Of a stretch of DNA of 39,295 nt, positions 23,774 through 31,959 are shown piece after piece. Origin of the DNA: an uncultured Dechloromonas sp. (GTDB taxonomy: Bacteria; Pseudomonadota; Gammaproteobacteria; Burkholderiales; Rhodocyclaceae); assembly GCA_937996725.1 (NCBI GenBank), contig CALKUR010000089.1, forward strand, positions 1 through 39,295. Reading direction: 5' to 3'. Made by a program: the position numbers and the translations under genes. Numbering within the stretch: position 1 is the stretch's first letter; each line of letters opens with the position of its first letter. The notes under the pieces are model-generated. The model had not been told where the DNA came from, did no database searches, and worked only from the letters and a program-made list of their open reading frames with translations.

Positions 23774-25034
23774 GGGCAGTCAGCCCCTCGCCTTCAGCCA
23801 GGCTCGACGCAATACGACCCAGGGTCTGCGCGCCCGACTGGGATACATGGATCAGGCTGCTGCGTTTCTGGAAATCGTACACACCGAGCGGCGACGAGAA
23901 GCGCGCGCTACCGGAGGTCGGCAGTACGTGGTTCGGGCCGGCGCAGTAATCGCCCAACGACTCTGAACTGTAGGCCCCCATAAAGATGGCGCCGGCGTGG
24001 CGAATCTGCGGCACCAGCGCCTGCGGATCTTTCACCGACAGTTCCAGATGTTCCGGCGCAATGCGGTTACTGATCGCACAGCCTTCCGCCAGATCCTTGA
24101 CCAGAATCAACGCGCCACGATCGGTTAGCGAGGTACGAATCACTTCAGCGCGCGGCATCTGCGGCAGCAAGCGGTTAATACTTTCGGTGACGGCATCCAG
24201 ATAGGCGGTATCCGGACAGATCAGGATTGATTGCGCCAATTCGTCGTGCTCGGCCTGCGAGAATAGATCCATCGCCACCCAATCCGGCGGCGTCGTGCCG
24301 TCGGCGATGATGAGAATTTCCGAAGGGCCCGCGATCATATCGATACCAACGGTTCCGAAGACATGGCGTTTGGCATTGGCCACATAGGCGTTACCGGGGC
24401 CGACGATCTTATCGACCTGCGGCACAGTGGCTGTACCGTAAGCCAACGCGCCAACAGCCTGTGCGCCACCGATGGTGAACACGCGATCCACACCGGCAAT
24501 CGCGGCGGCGGCCAGTACTAGGGGATTACGTTCGCCGCCCGGCGTCGGCACCACCATGATGAGCTCACCCACTCCCGCCACTTTGGCTGGAATGGCGTTC
24601 ATCAGCACTGACGAGGGATAGGCGGCTTTACCACCTGGCACATACAGGCCGACGCGGTCTAACGGCGTCACGCGTTGACCCAACACTGTGCCGTCGGCTT
24701 CGGTATACGTCCAACCGTCAACACGCTGCCGTTCGTGGAAAGCGCGAATGCGTGCTGCCGCGGTTTCCAGTGCGTCGCGCTGTTCGTGTGATAGCGATGC
24801 GAGTGCTTTATCCAGCTCGGCGCGTGGCAGTTCCAGCTGGTGTGCATCATGCACATCCAATCGATCGAACTTGCGCGTAAATTCTAAGAGCGCCGCATCA
24901 CCGCGCTGGCGGATCGCTGCCAGGATGTCGAGCACCGTGCGTTCGATGCTGGCATCTTGCTCGGCTTCGAGCGCCAGTAGGGCCGTCAGTTCAGTATCGA
25001 AGTTGGGCGACTGCGTGGACAAGCGGCGGATCAT
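23739..25034 (-). CDS. hisD: Histidinol dehydrogenase
   Basis: HisD makes the last two oxidations from histidinol to histidine using NAD and zinc. The 431-residue product has RVGLYVPGGKAAYPS, KIVGPGNAYV, GIDMIAGPSEILIIAD, the zinc/catalytic FSQAEHDE, IAPEHLEL and GPNHVLPT, and ends in the conserved HARSADFRL. The ATG at 25034 follows a GGAG site. The C-terminus is complete even though the next gene overlaps it by 35 bases. Confidence 0.97.
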   Translation of the reverse strand: MIRRLSTQSPNFDTELTALLALEAEQDASIERTVLDILAAIRQRGDAALLEFTRKFDRLDVHDAHQLELPRAELDKALASLSHEQRDALETAAARIRAFHERQRVDGWTYTEADGTVLGQRVTPLDRVGLYVPGGKAAYPSSVLMNAIPAKVAGVGELIMVVPTPGGERNPLVLAAAAIAGVDRVFTIGGAQAVGALAYGTATVPQVDKIVGPGNAYVANAKRHVFGTVGIDMIAGPSEILIIADGTTPPDWVAMDLFSQAEHDELAQSILICPDTAYLDAVTESINRLLPQMPRAEVIRTSLTDRGALILVKDLAEGCAISNRIAPEHLELSVKDPQALVPQIRHAGAIFMGAYSSESLGDYCAGPNHVLPTSGSARFSSPLGVYDFQKRSSLIHVSQSGAQTLGRIASSLAEGEGLTAHARSADFRLGH

Positions 25035-25049
25035 CTCAGTCTCCTGCCG

Positions 25050-25715
25050 TCAGGCGACTAGGCGCTGTACAGCACCTTCGAAATCGGCCAGCATGCGTTG
25101 CAGACGATCGTGTTTGAGTTTGAGCGAGGCCGGATTAACCACCAGGCGGGACGAGATCGGCATCACCTCTTCCACGGCCTGCAGATTGTTGGCGCGCAGG
25201 GTGTTGCCCGACGAGACGAGGTCAACGATGGCATCCGACAGACCGACCAGCGGTGCCAGTTCCATCGAACCATAGAGCTTGATCAAATCGATGTGCACGC
25301 CCTTGGCGGCAAAGTGATCGCGCGCGATGTTCACATATTTGGTCGCCACGCGCAGTCGGCTACCGGGTTTCACAGCGGCGGCGTAATCAAAACCTTCCGA
25401 GACTGCGACCATCATCTTGCACTGGGCGATCTGCAGATCGAGTGGCTGATATAAGCCCTGACCACCATGTTCGATCAATACATCTTTACCGGCGACCCCC
25501 AGATCGGCGGCACCATACTGCACATAGGTCGGCACATCGGTCGCCCGCACAATCACGATGCGCACGTCTGGATCCTGCGTCGGCAAAATCAGCTTGCGCG
25601 AGGATTCTGGATCTTCGGTCGGCAGAATGCCGGCCGCTTCGAGCAGCGGCAGCGTCTCGTCCAGAATACGCCCCTTGGATAGGGCAATCGTAATACCGGT
25701 GGTGTTACTGGTCAC
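25050..25715 (-). CDS. hisG: ATP phosphoribosyltransferase, short form
   Basis: HisG starts histidine synthesis by joining ATP and PRPP and is the feedback-controlled step. At 221 residues it is the short form, with ALSKGRILDETLPLLEAAGI, the RATDVPTYVQYGAADLGVAGKD region, and the PRPP loop in DAIVDLVSSGNTLRANNL. The short form lacks the C-terminal histidine-binding domain and needs the regulatory partner HisZ, which is not in the window. It starts with GTG at 25715, nine bases after GGAG. murA ends 29 bases upstream on the same strand. Confidence 0.95.
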   Translation of the reverse strand: MTSNTTGITIALSKGRILDETLPLLEAAGILPTEDPESSRKLILPTQDPDVRIVIVRATDVPTYVQYGAADLGVAGKDVLIEHGGQGLYQPLDLQIAQCKMMVAVSEGFDYAAAVKPGSRLRVATKYVNIARDHFAAKGVHIDLIKLYGSMELAPLVGLSDAIVDLVSSGNTLRANNLQAVEEVMPISSRLVVNPASLKLKHDRLQRMLADFEGAVQRLVA

Positions 25716-25744
25716 AGCGTCGGCTCCAGGCCAAAACCCGTATT

Positions 25745-27007
25745 CTAGCGGACGCGGCGGACCGACGCCCCCAGACGGGCCAGTTTTTCCTCGATCCGCT
25801 CATAGCCCCGATCCAGGTGATAGATGCGTTCGATCAACGTTTCGCCTTGGGCGGCCAGGCCGGCAATCACCAGCGCCGCCGAAGCGCGTAGGTCGGTTGC
25901 CATGACTATCGCCCCTTCCAGTTTGTCGGCACCCTTCACGGCAGCGGAATTGCCGTCGATATGAATATCGGCACCCAGTCGCATGAGCTCCACCGCGTGC
26001 ATAAAGCGGTTCTCGAAGATGGTTTCCTTGATGATCGCCGTGCCTTCAGCCAAACAGTTCACGGCCATCAGCTGCGCCTGCATATCCGTCGGGAACGCAG
26101 GATACGGCGCTGTACGGAACGACACGGCTTTCAGACGCGCCGGTGCCTTGATGCTGATATGGTCGGCATCACCGCCGATGGTACAGCCGGCTTCCACCAG
26201 CTTTGCCGTGACGGCGTCTAGATAGGCAGTCGAGGTGCCTTGCAGCACCACATCACCACCCGTAATGGCGGCCGCACACAAGTAGGTGCCGGTTTCAATA
26301 CGATCTGGCATCACTGCATGCTCGGCACCGTGCAGCGCTTTCACGCCCTGAATCACAATACGATCAGTACCCGCGCCTTCGATTTTGGCACCCATGGCAA
26401 TCAGACAGTTGGCCAGATCGACGACTTCCGGTTCACAGGCCGCGTTTTCAATGACGGTTTCACCCTGGGCCAATGTGGCGGCCATCATCAAGTTCTCAGT
26501 CCCCGTGACCGTGACCATGTCGGTACAGATACGCGCCCCCTGAAGGCCACCGGCCGGGGCTTTGGCGTGAATATAACCGGCTTCGACGTGAACCTCGGCA
26601 CCCATGGCCTGCAGACCCTTGATGTGCTGATCCACCGGGCGCGCGCCAATCGCACAGCCGCCCGGCAACGACACCTTGGCCTGCCCCCAGCGCGCAACCA
26701 GCGGACCGAGGACCAGAATCGACGCGCGCATGGTTTTGACCAGCTCGTAAGGGGCGGTTGGATCAGTCAAGCCATTGGCATCAAGCGTCACACCCGCATC
26801 AGCACCATCCAGCGTGGAAGCCACACCCATGTTCGTGAGCAAACGAATCATGGTGGCCACATCATGTAGATGCGGCAGATTGGTCAGCACCAGCGGCTCA
26901 CGTGTGAGCAGGCTGGCACACAGAATCGGCAGCGCCGCGTTTTTGGCGCCCGAAATACGAATCTCACCTTGCAGGCGGTTGCCGCCTTGAATCAGTAGCT
27001 TATCCAC
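25745..27007 (-). CDS. murA: UDP-N-acetylglucosamine 1-carboxyvinyltransferase
   Basis: MurA transfers enolpyruvate from PEP to UDP-GlcNAc, the first committed step of peptidoglycan synthesis. The 420-residue product has GGNRLQGEIRISGAKNAALPI at the N-terminus, the fosfomycin-sensitive Cys118 in PGGCAIGARPVDQH, and the late FPTDMQAQ block. A family-typical MDKLLIQGG beginning fixes the start as GTG at 27007, with GAGGAG about nine bases upstream inside ibaG. The eight-base overlap suggests coupling to ibaG. ibaG-murA is also conserved in gammaproteobacteria. Confidence 0.96.
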   Translation of the reverse strand: MDKLLIQGGNRLQGEIRISGAKNAALPILCASLLTREPLVLTNLPHLHDVATMIRLLTNMGVASTLDGADAGVTLDANGLTDPTAPYELVKTMRASILVLGPLVARWGQAKVSLPGGCAIGARPVDQHIKGLQAMGAEVHVEAGYIHAKAPAGGLQGARICTDMVTVTGTENLMMAATLAQGETVIENAACEPEVVDLANCLIAMGAKIEGAGTDRIVIQGVKALHGAEHAVMPDRIETGTYLCAAAITGGDVVLQGTSTAYLDAVTAKLVEAGCTIGGDADHISIKAPARLKAVSFRTAPYPAFPTDMQAQLMAVNCLAEGTAIIKETIFENRFMHAVELMRLGADIHIDGNSAAVKGADKLEGAIVMATDLRASAALVIAGLAAQGETLIERIYHLDRGYERIEEKLARLGASVRRVR

Positions 27008-27242
27008 GGTTAGCCCACTCCTCGGGGGTCAATGTCTGCATGGTCAGCGCATGCACGAGTTCGTCACGCATCGCATCGCCCAGCGCGCCATACACCGCTT
27101 GATGACGACGCACCCGCGACAGTGACGCGAAGGCCTCGCTGACAATCAGCAGTTCGAAATGGCGGCCATCGCCATCCAGTTCCAGATGTTGCACGGGTAA
27201 TTTGGCGCGTAGCGCCGCTTCGATATCTTCGAGACGAACCAT
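27000..27242 (-). CDS. ibaG: BolA-family protein IbaG
   Basis: The 80-residue protein has the BolA fold pattern: an N-terminal helix, then VQHLELDGDGRHFELLIVSEAF and the conserved SRVRRHQAVYGALGDAM segment with its histidine. BolA proteins pair with monothiol glutaredoxins and bind Fe-S clusters. IbaG (YrbA) is the paralogue beside the mla and murA genes and is linked to acid stress in E. coli. The ATG at 27242 opens MVRLEDIEAAL. Further upstream codons overlap the ABC permease gene's end. Confidence 0.9.
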   Translation of the reverse strand: MVRLEDIEAALRAKLPVQHLELDGDGRHFELLIVSEAFASLSRVRRHQAVYGALGDAMRDELVHALTMQTLTPEEWANRG

Positions 27243-27252
27243 GATTCTTCCA

Positions 27253-28005
27253 TCAGGTGCGTAGCTTGTAGCCGCGCACCAACAATACAAAACTGAGCAG
27301 ACCGATGACCAGGGTGAAGGTGCTTGCCACGGCCAGGCTCAACCAGGGCGAGGCATCGGATACGGCAAAGAAGCCGTAGCGGAAACCATCGATCAGGTAG
27401 AACACGGGATTGGCCCGGGACACCGTCTGCCAGAACTCAGGGAGAGATTGTACCGAGTAGAAGACGCCCGACAGCATGGTGAGCGGCAGAATCAGAAAAT
27501 TCTGAAACGCGGCCAGCTGGTCGAACTTCTCCGCCCACATCCCGGCGATGAGGCCTAGGCTGCCCATCAACATGCCGCCCAACAGCGTAAACAGCAGCAC
27601 CCAGAGCGGCTCGGCCATGGCCAGGCCACCGATCCAACTGGTAGCCAGCAGGACCCCCGCCCCGACGACGGCACCCCGAATCGTGGCCGCCAGCAAGTAC
27701 GCGGCAAAGAACTGGAGATTTGAAATCGGCGTCAGCAACACAAAGACCAGGTTGCCCGTGATCTTGGACTGAATCAGCGAAGACGAGCTATTGGCGAAGG
27801 CGTTCTGCAACACCGACATCATCACCAAGCCCGGAATTAGAAACGCCGTGTAGCGGATCCCGTGCACCTGAACGTGATTTTCCAAGACCTGCGAAAAGAT
27901 CATCAGATAAAGCAATGCCGTCAGTACCGGCGCGCAGACTGTCTGAAAGCCCACCTTCCAGAAACGCAGTAACTCCTTGCGAAGCAGGGTCAGGAATTCG
28001 GTCAT
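27253..28005 (-). CDS. ABC-2 type transporter permease (YadH-like)
   Basis: The 250-residue protein has six hydrophobic helices and the ABC-2 membrane domain pattern, with the amphipathic N-terminus (FLTLLRKELLRFWKVGFQTV) and a late PLTMLSGVFYSVQSLPEF motif. It resembles E. coli YadH and the NodJ/DrrB permeases. Its start overlaps the ATPase stop by four bases, forming one exporter. The substrate is unknown, but the position between mlaB and ibaG-murA suggests a cell-envelope role. That is inference from context. Confidence 0.88.
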   Translation of the reverse strand: MTEFLTLLRKELLRFWKVGFQTVCAPVLTALLYLMIFSQVLENHVQVHGIRYTAFLIPGLVMMSVLQNAFANSSSSLIQSKITGNLVFVLLTPISNLQFFAAYLLAATIRGAVVGAGVLLATSWIGGLAMAEPLWVLLFTLLGGMLMGSLGLIAGMWAEKFDQLAAFQNFLILPLTMLSGVFYSVQSLPEFWQTVSRANPVFYLIDGFRYGFFAVSDASPWLSLAVASTFTLVIGLLSFVLLVRGYKLRT

Positions 28006-28928
28006 GACTGCTGCCCCATAAAACTGAGGAAGGCAGTTTCCAGATCCGGTGGCGAAATACTCATGTCTTCGAGCGTACAGCCTGATTCTCGTAACGTGGC
28101 CAGCACGGTTTCAATATCCGCCAAGGCATCCAGCGTCCATTCCCAGGAGCGCGCCGCACTCGGCACCGCCAGCGCCATAGCCTGCAGCGCTGAAGGCAGG
28201 ACATTACCCTCTCCCAATCGCACGGTCAGCCGGTGTTTGGCAAAGCGGCGGATCAAGGTGTCTGTCTTTTCCAACGCACAAATTTCGCCCGAACGCATGA
28301 GCGCGAGACGACCGCATAAGGCTTCGGCCTCTTCCAGATAGTGCGTGGTCAGGATGATCGTGTGGCCATCACCGTTCAATCGGCGGATGAATTGCCAAAG
28401 CCCCTGACGCAAGGCGACATCAACGCCCGCCGTGGGCTCATCAAGAATAATCACCGGTGGCCGGTGCACCAGTGCCTGGGCAACCAAGACACGTCGCTTC
28501 ATGCCCCCAGAGAGGCTACGCATGGAGTGATCGGCCTTATCGGTCAAGTCCAGTTCGGCCAGTAATTCATCGATCCAGGCATCATTCTTCTGAATGCCGA
28601 AGTAACCCGACTGCAGACGCAGGATCTCGCGTACCGAGAAGAAGGGATCAAATACCAACTCTTGTGGAACCACGCCCAAGGCGCGACGCGCCTGACGATA
28701 ATCATCCCGCGTGTCGTGACCAAGAATCCGGATCGAGCCCGTATCCTGCCGGCACAAACCCGCCATGCACGAGATGAGCGTAGTTTTGCCGGCACCATTC
28801 GGACCCAATAGACCGAAGAACTCACCCGGCTCGATTTGTAGCGACACATCACGCAGCGCATGCACCGACTCACGGCTGCGCAGGAAAGTCTTAGAAACGT
28901 CTGCGACGGCGACCGCTGGCGTACCCAC
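28002..28928 (-). CDS. ABC transporter ATPase (YadG-like)
   Basis: The 308-residue ATPase has Walker A GPNGAGKTT (42-50), Q-loop in VPQELVFDPFFSVREILR, signature LSGGMKRRVLVAQAL, Walker B VIILDEPTAGVD and the switch histidine in ILTTHYLEEAE. A C-terminal regulatory extension of about 90 residues follows, as in YadG. It begins with GTG at 28928, four bases after the mlaB stop. No in-frame ATG precedes the first conserved strand and the ribosome-binding site is weak, so coupling to mlaB is likely. Confidence 0.9.
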   Translation of the reverse strand: MGTPAVAVADVSKTFLRSRESVHALRDVSLQIEPGEFFGLLGPNGAGKTTLISCMAGLCRQDTGSIRILGHDTRDDYRQARRALGVVPQELVFDPFFSVREILRLQSGYFGIQKNDAWIDELLAELDLTDKADHSMRSLSGGMKRRVLVAQALVHRPPVIILDEPTAGVDVALRQGLWQFIRRLNGDGHTIILTTHYLEEAEALCGRLALMRSGEICALEKTDTLIRRFAKHRLTVRLGEGNVLPSALQAMALAVPSAARSWEWTLDALADIETVLATLRESGCTLEDMSISPPDLETAFLSFMGQQS

Positions 28929-28932
28929 CCGC

Positions 28933-29214
28933 TCAAACGACCCAGAACAGCGTCTGCAATCCGTACAGATCGCTCAGCGCCCGCAGCGAAGACGGCGCAT
29001 GGTAGACCGTCACGGTATTTCCCACGGTCTTGCGCCCCAGTTCCAACAGCAGACTCAAGGCCGACGAATCGACGCGATTCACCGCTTTTAGATCCACATG
29101 GGCCACGCCATGAAATGACGACAATCCGGCCAACAAGCTAGGCAGCTCGGCGACCGTCATCCCGCCGGTAATTTCTAGGCAGAGACCATTTTCACCAAGT
29201 TTGAGTGCAGACAT
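28933..29214 (-). CDS. mlaB: STAS-domain protein MlaB
   Basis: MlaB binds the MlaF ATPase in the cytoplasm and stabilises the MlaFEDB complex, which moves phospholipids between membranes. The 93-residue protein is a single STAS domain with LEITGGMTVAEL, HVDLKAVNRVDSSALSLLLELG (key serines at the conserved anti-sigma-antagonist position) and a C-terminal helix. It follows mlaC by eight bases. Confidence 0.88.
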   Translation of the reverse strand: MSALKLGENGLCLEITGGMTVAELPSLLAGLSSFHGVAHVDLKAVNRVDSSALSLLLELGRKTVGNTVTVYHAPSSLRALSDLYGLQTLFWVV

Positions 29215-29222
29215 CAGAACAA

Positions 29223-29858
29223 TCAGGAAGCTTTAGACTTCTGACCCGCTTGGCGATTCTTGTCGGCCAGTTGCTTGATCAGGCCATCAATGCCGTTGGT
29301 ACGAATTTCTTGCGTGAAGCTTTCACGATAGTTGGTGATCAGCGATACGCCCGCCAGCACCACATCATAGACGCGCCAACCATCGGCACCCTTCTCCAGG
29401 CTGAAGTTGACATCGACCGGTTTGACGCCCGGTTTGATGATCAGGGTTTTGACGACGACGTCTTTCTGATCGTCATGCATCTTGAACGGCAGGTATTCCA
29501 ATGTCTGGTTCTTGCTAATGCCGATAAAGGCATTGGAGAAGGTGCGGATGAGCAGCGTACGAAACTCCTGGACCAGTTGCTTCTGCTGCTCGGGCGTTGC
29601 CTGACGCCAATCCTTGCCCACGGCTAAACGGGTCATCCGTTGAAAATCGAAGCTGCTGACAACCGATTTCTCCGCCCATTCGATCAGCTTGCTGGTGTCG
29701 CCTTTCTGCAGCAACGGATCCTGATTCACGTAAAGGTAGGTTTCCTGCGTAATCTGTTTAACCAGTTGATCCGGAGGCAATACGTTTGAATTAGCGAAGG
29801 CCAAGGAGGCCAGAGTCATGCCGGCCAGCAGAATCATTTGACGTAGGATTTGAATCAT
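29223..29858 (-). CDS. mlaC: Phospholipid-binding periplasmic protein MlaC
   Basis: MlaC ferries phospholipids across the periplasm between MlaA in the outer membrane and the MlaFEDB complex. The 211-residue protein has a signal peptide (MIQILRQMILLAGMTLASLAFA, predicted cleavage after FA at about residue 22), then the Ttg2D/MlaC fold with VVSSFDFQRMTRLAVGKDWR and the late GWRVYDVVLAGVSLITNYRESF block. The tail is lysine-rich. Length fits the family. Confidence 0.94.
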   Translation of the reverse strand: MIQILRQMILLAGMTLASLAFANSNVLPPDQLVKQITQETYLYVNQDPLLQKGDTSKLIEWAEKSVVSSFDFQRMTRLAVGKDWRQATPEQQKQLVQEFRTLLIRTFSNAFIGISKNQTLEYLPFKMHDDQKDVVVKTLIIKPGVKPVDVNFSLEKGADGWRVYDVVLAGVSLITNYRESFTQEIRTNGIDGLIKQLADKNRQAGQKSKAS

Positions 29859-29952
29859 CGGGTTCTCGCGTAAACGTCGAAAATTACATTCTATACCGCT
29901 AAACAGACCTACTGCTACCCGCTGATTATTTCAAACAGGGGCGCGGCTAGAC

Positions 29953-30705
29953 TTACTTTTTAGCATCATCGTCGGCGGGATCATCCACATCTAATCCCGG
30001 TGGCGGCGCGCCCTCATTAATGAGATTCAGGCGGTTCTGCATGAAGGCGTCACGTAAATAACTATATTTATCGGTGGCAGCTTCTTCAATGATCTTTTCG
30101 GCCGGGAACAGGTTGGCGCGTGTATTGATGTAGTTGACGCCCCAGGCCGTGTAGTACGCAGTCGGATCTTTTACCGCAAACGAGAGCGGGCTAGCGGCGA
30201 TATCTGCTGCCCAGCCGAAGGTGTCACGAATATTGCTTGGGCCCAGAATCGGGAGCACAAAATACGGGCCCGTCGGTGCGCCCCAGCGGCCAAACGTCAC
30301 GCCAAAATCATTGGTGCTCTTGTACCAACCGGCGTTACCCGCAACATCGAACAGACCGCCAAAGCCGAGGGTGGTGTTAATCACCACCCGACCGAAATCG
30401 TTGAATGCCTGTTCACCCCGACCCTGCAACAGATCGTTGATGCCGATGACGACATCGCTCAGGTTTGAAAACACATTCGTGACCAGAATACGGATGGGCT
30501 CGGGAATAATGAATTCGTAGGCCTGAGCGATCGGTTTGGCGATCACCATATCCAGCGCTTCATTAATGGCAAACATGCCCCGGTTATAGCCTTCCCAGGG
30601 ATCCCGCGAATTTTCGTATTCTTCGGCAACTGCGCCGCCCGAAATACCAACGACCAGCACCAGACCCAGCAGAAATCTTTTAACCGTCAGATTACTCGGT
30701 AGCAT
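29953..30705 (-). CDS. mlaA: Outer-membrane phospholipid transport protein MlaA (VacJ)
   Basis: MlaA removes mislocalised phospholipids from the outer leaflet of the outer membrane. The 250-residue protein has DPWEGYNRGMFAINEALD, INTTLGFGGLFDVA, DFGVTFGRWG and GPYFVLPILGPSNIRDTFG, all typical. It starts inside the end of mlaD with a good AAGGA site. Unusually, no cysteine occurs anywhere, so the expected lipobox is missing and the signal sequence (through about AVA at residues 25-27) looks like signal peptidase I type. An acidic tail (DVDDPADDDAKK) follows. Confidence 0.93.
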   Translation of the reverse strand: MLPSNLTVKRFLLGLVLVVGISGGAVAEEYENSRDPWEGYNRGMFAINEALDMVIAKPIAQAYEFIIPEPIRILVTNVFSNLSDVVIGINDLLQGRGEQAFNDFGRVVINTTLGFGGLFDVAGNAGWYKSTNDFGVTFGRWGAPTGPYFVLPILGPSNIRDTFGWAADIAASPLSFAVKDPTAYYTAWGVNYINTRANLFPAEKIIEEAATDKYSYLRDAFMQNRLNLINEGAPPPGLDVDDPADDDAKK

Positions 30706-31171
30706 GCTTCTTTCCTTCAGAGGCCTTGTTGAACAGGAACTGGCTAATCAGTTTTTCCAGCACGATTGCCGACTGGGTTTTCGTAATTCTGCCACCAGCC
30801 GGGATCATCTGCTCATCGCCACCGGCATCCAGGCCGATGTACTGTTCACCCAGCAGACCCGAAGTTAGGATCGAGGCAAATGTGTCGCGGGGAAACTGGT
30901 ACTGGCTATCGAGCCGGAGTACGACGTTGGCTTCATAGCTTTGGGGATCGAAGCGGATATCGACAACGCGCCCGACCACAACGCCGGCGCTCTTTACTGG
31001 ACCCCGAACCTTTAGGCCACCAATGTTGTCGAAGCGCGCCGTGATCTCATAGGTCGACGACAGGCCCGACGCAGAAAAATTGCTGACCTTCAGCGCCAGA
31101 AACAGGATGGCGGCAAAGCCAATGGCCACAAACACGCCCACCCATAGATCCATCACTCGTCGGTTCATCAT
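30692..31171 (-). CDS. mlaD: MCE-domain lipid transport protein MlaD
   Basis: MlaD is the hexameric periplasmic ring of the Mla transporter. The 159-residue protein has one N-terminal anchor (VMDLWVGVFVAIGFAAILFLALKV) and a single MCE domain with ITARFDNIGGLKVRGPVKSAGVVVGRV and the pore-loop ILTSGLLGEQYIGLDAGG. It overlaps mlaA by 14 bases and mlaE by four. MlaD is often followed by mlaC, but here mlaA comes between them, as in other betaproteobacteria. Confidence 0.95.
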   Translation of the reverse strand: MMNRRVMDLWVGVFVAIGFAAILFLALKVSNFSASGLSSTYEITARFDNIGGLKVRGPVKSAGVVVGRVVDIRFDPQSYEANVVLRLDSQYQFPRDTFASILTSGLLGEQYIGLDAGGDEQMIPAGGRITKTQSAIVLEKLISQFLFNKASEGKKHATE

Positions 31172-31959
31172 AAGCCTCGGAACATAAATGAAGTCAGTAC
31201 AAAATCCAGCGCCAGAATCGCCAGCGCCGAGGTTACCACCGTCCGCGTAATGGCGCGCGAAACGCCCTCCGCGGTTGGCACAGAGTCAAAACCTTCGAAC
31301 ACAGCGATCAAAGCGATGGCCACGCCAAATACAGCACTCTTAATAAGGCCATTCATCACATCATCGATAAAGTTCACGTTCGCTTGCATTTGCGCCCAGA
31401 AGGCACCTTCGTCGACGCCAATAAAAACCACGCCGATCAACCAGCCACCAAAAATCCCAGCAGCAGTAAACAACGCGGCCAGGAACGGCATCGCAATCAC
31501 GCCACCCCAGAAACGCGGCGCAATAATCCGGGCCAAGGGGTTGACTGCCATCATGTCCATCGCCGTCAACTGCTCAGTTGCTTTCATCAGGCCGATTTCT
31601 GCGGTAATCGAAGAACCCCCACGCGAGGCAAATAATAGACCGGCAACCACCGGACCCAGCTCGCGAACCAGCGACAGCGCGACCAGAATGCCGAGCGCCT
31701 CAGATGAGCCGTAGCGTTGCAAGGTGTCATACCCCTGCAAGCCCAGCACCAGGCCAACAAACAGGCCGGAGACCAGAATGATAATGAGCGACAACACACC
31801 GCTGGCGAATAGCTCGCGCAGTAACAGACGTGGCCTGCGGAAGGTTTCCGCCGACTGCGCCAACATGGCGAGAAAAAAGCGGGCAGCAAAACCCAGACGC
31901 CAGATACGGTCAATCGTGTTGGCACCGATGGTGGAAAAGAAGCGCTCAAACGGGCCCAT
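31168..31959 (-). CDS. mlaE: Lipid ABC transporter permease MlaE
   Basis: MlaE is the membrane domain of the Mla ABC transporter. The 263-residue protein has the family core VLGLQGYDTLQRYGSSEALG, LVRELGPVVAGLLFASRGGSSITAEIGLMKATEQLTAM and NPLARIIAPRFWGG, with five or six helices. Its first base is shared with the last base of mlaF, and its stop overlaps mlaD, so translation along mlaFED is continuous. Confidence 0.95.
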   Translation of the reverse strand: MGPFERFFSTIGANTIDRIWRLGFAARFFLAMLAQSAETFRRPRLLLRELFASGVLSLIIILVSGLFVGLVLGLQGYDTLQRYGSSEALGILVALSLVRELGPVVAGLLFASRGGSSITAEIGLMKATEQLTAMDMMAVNPLARIIAPRFWGGVIAMPFLAALFTAAGIFGGWLIGVVFIGVDEGAFWAQMQANVNFIDDVMNGLIKSAVFGVAIALIAVFEGFDSVPTAEGVSRAITRTVVTSALAILALDFVLTSFMFRGL

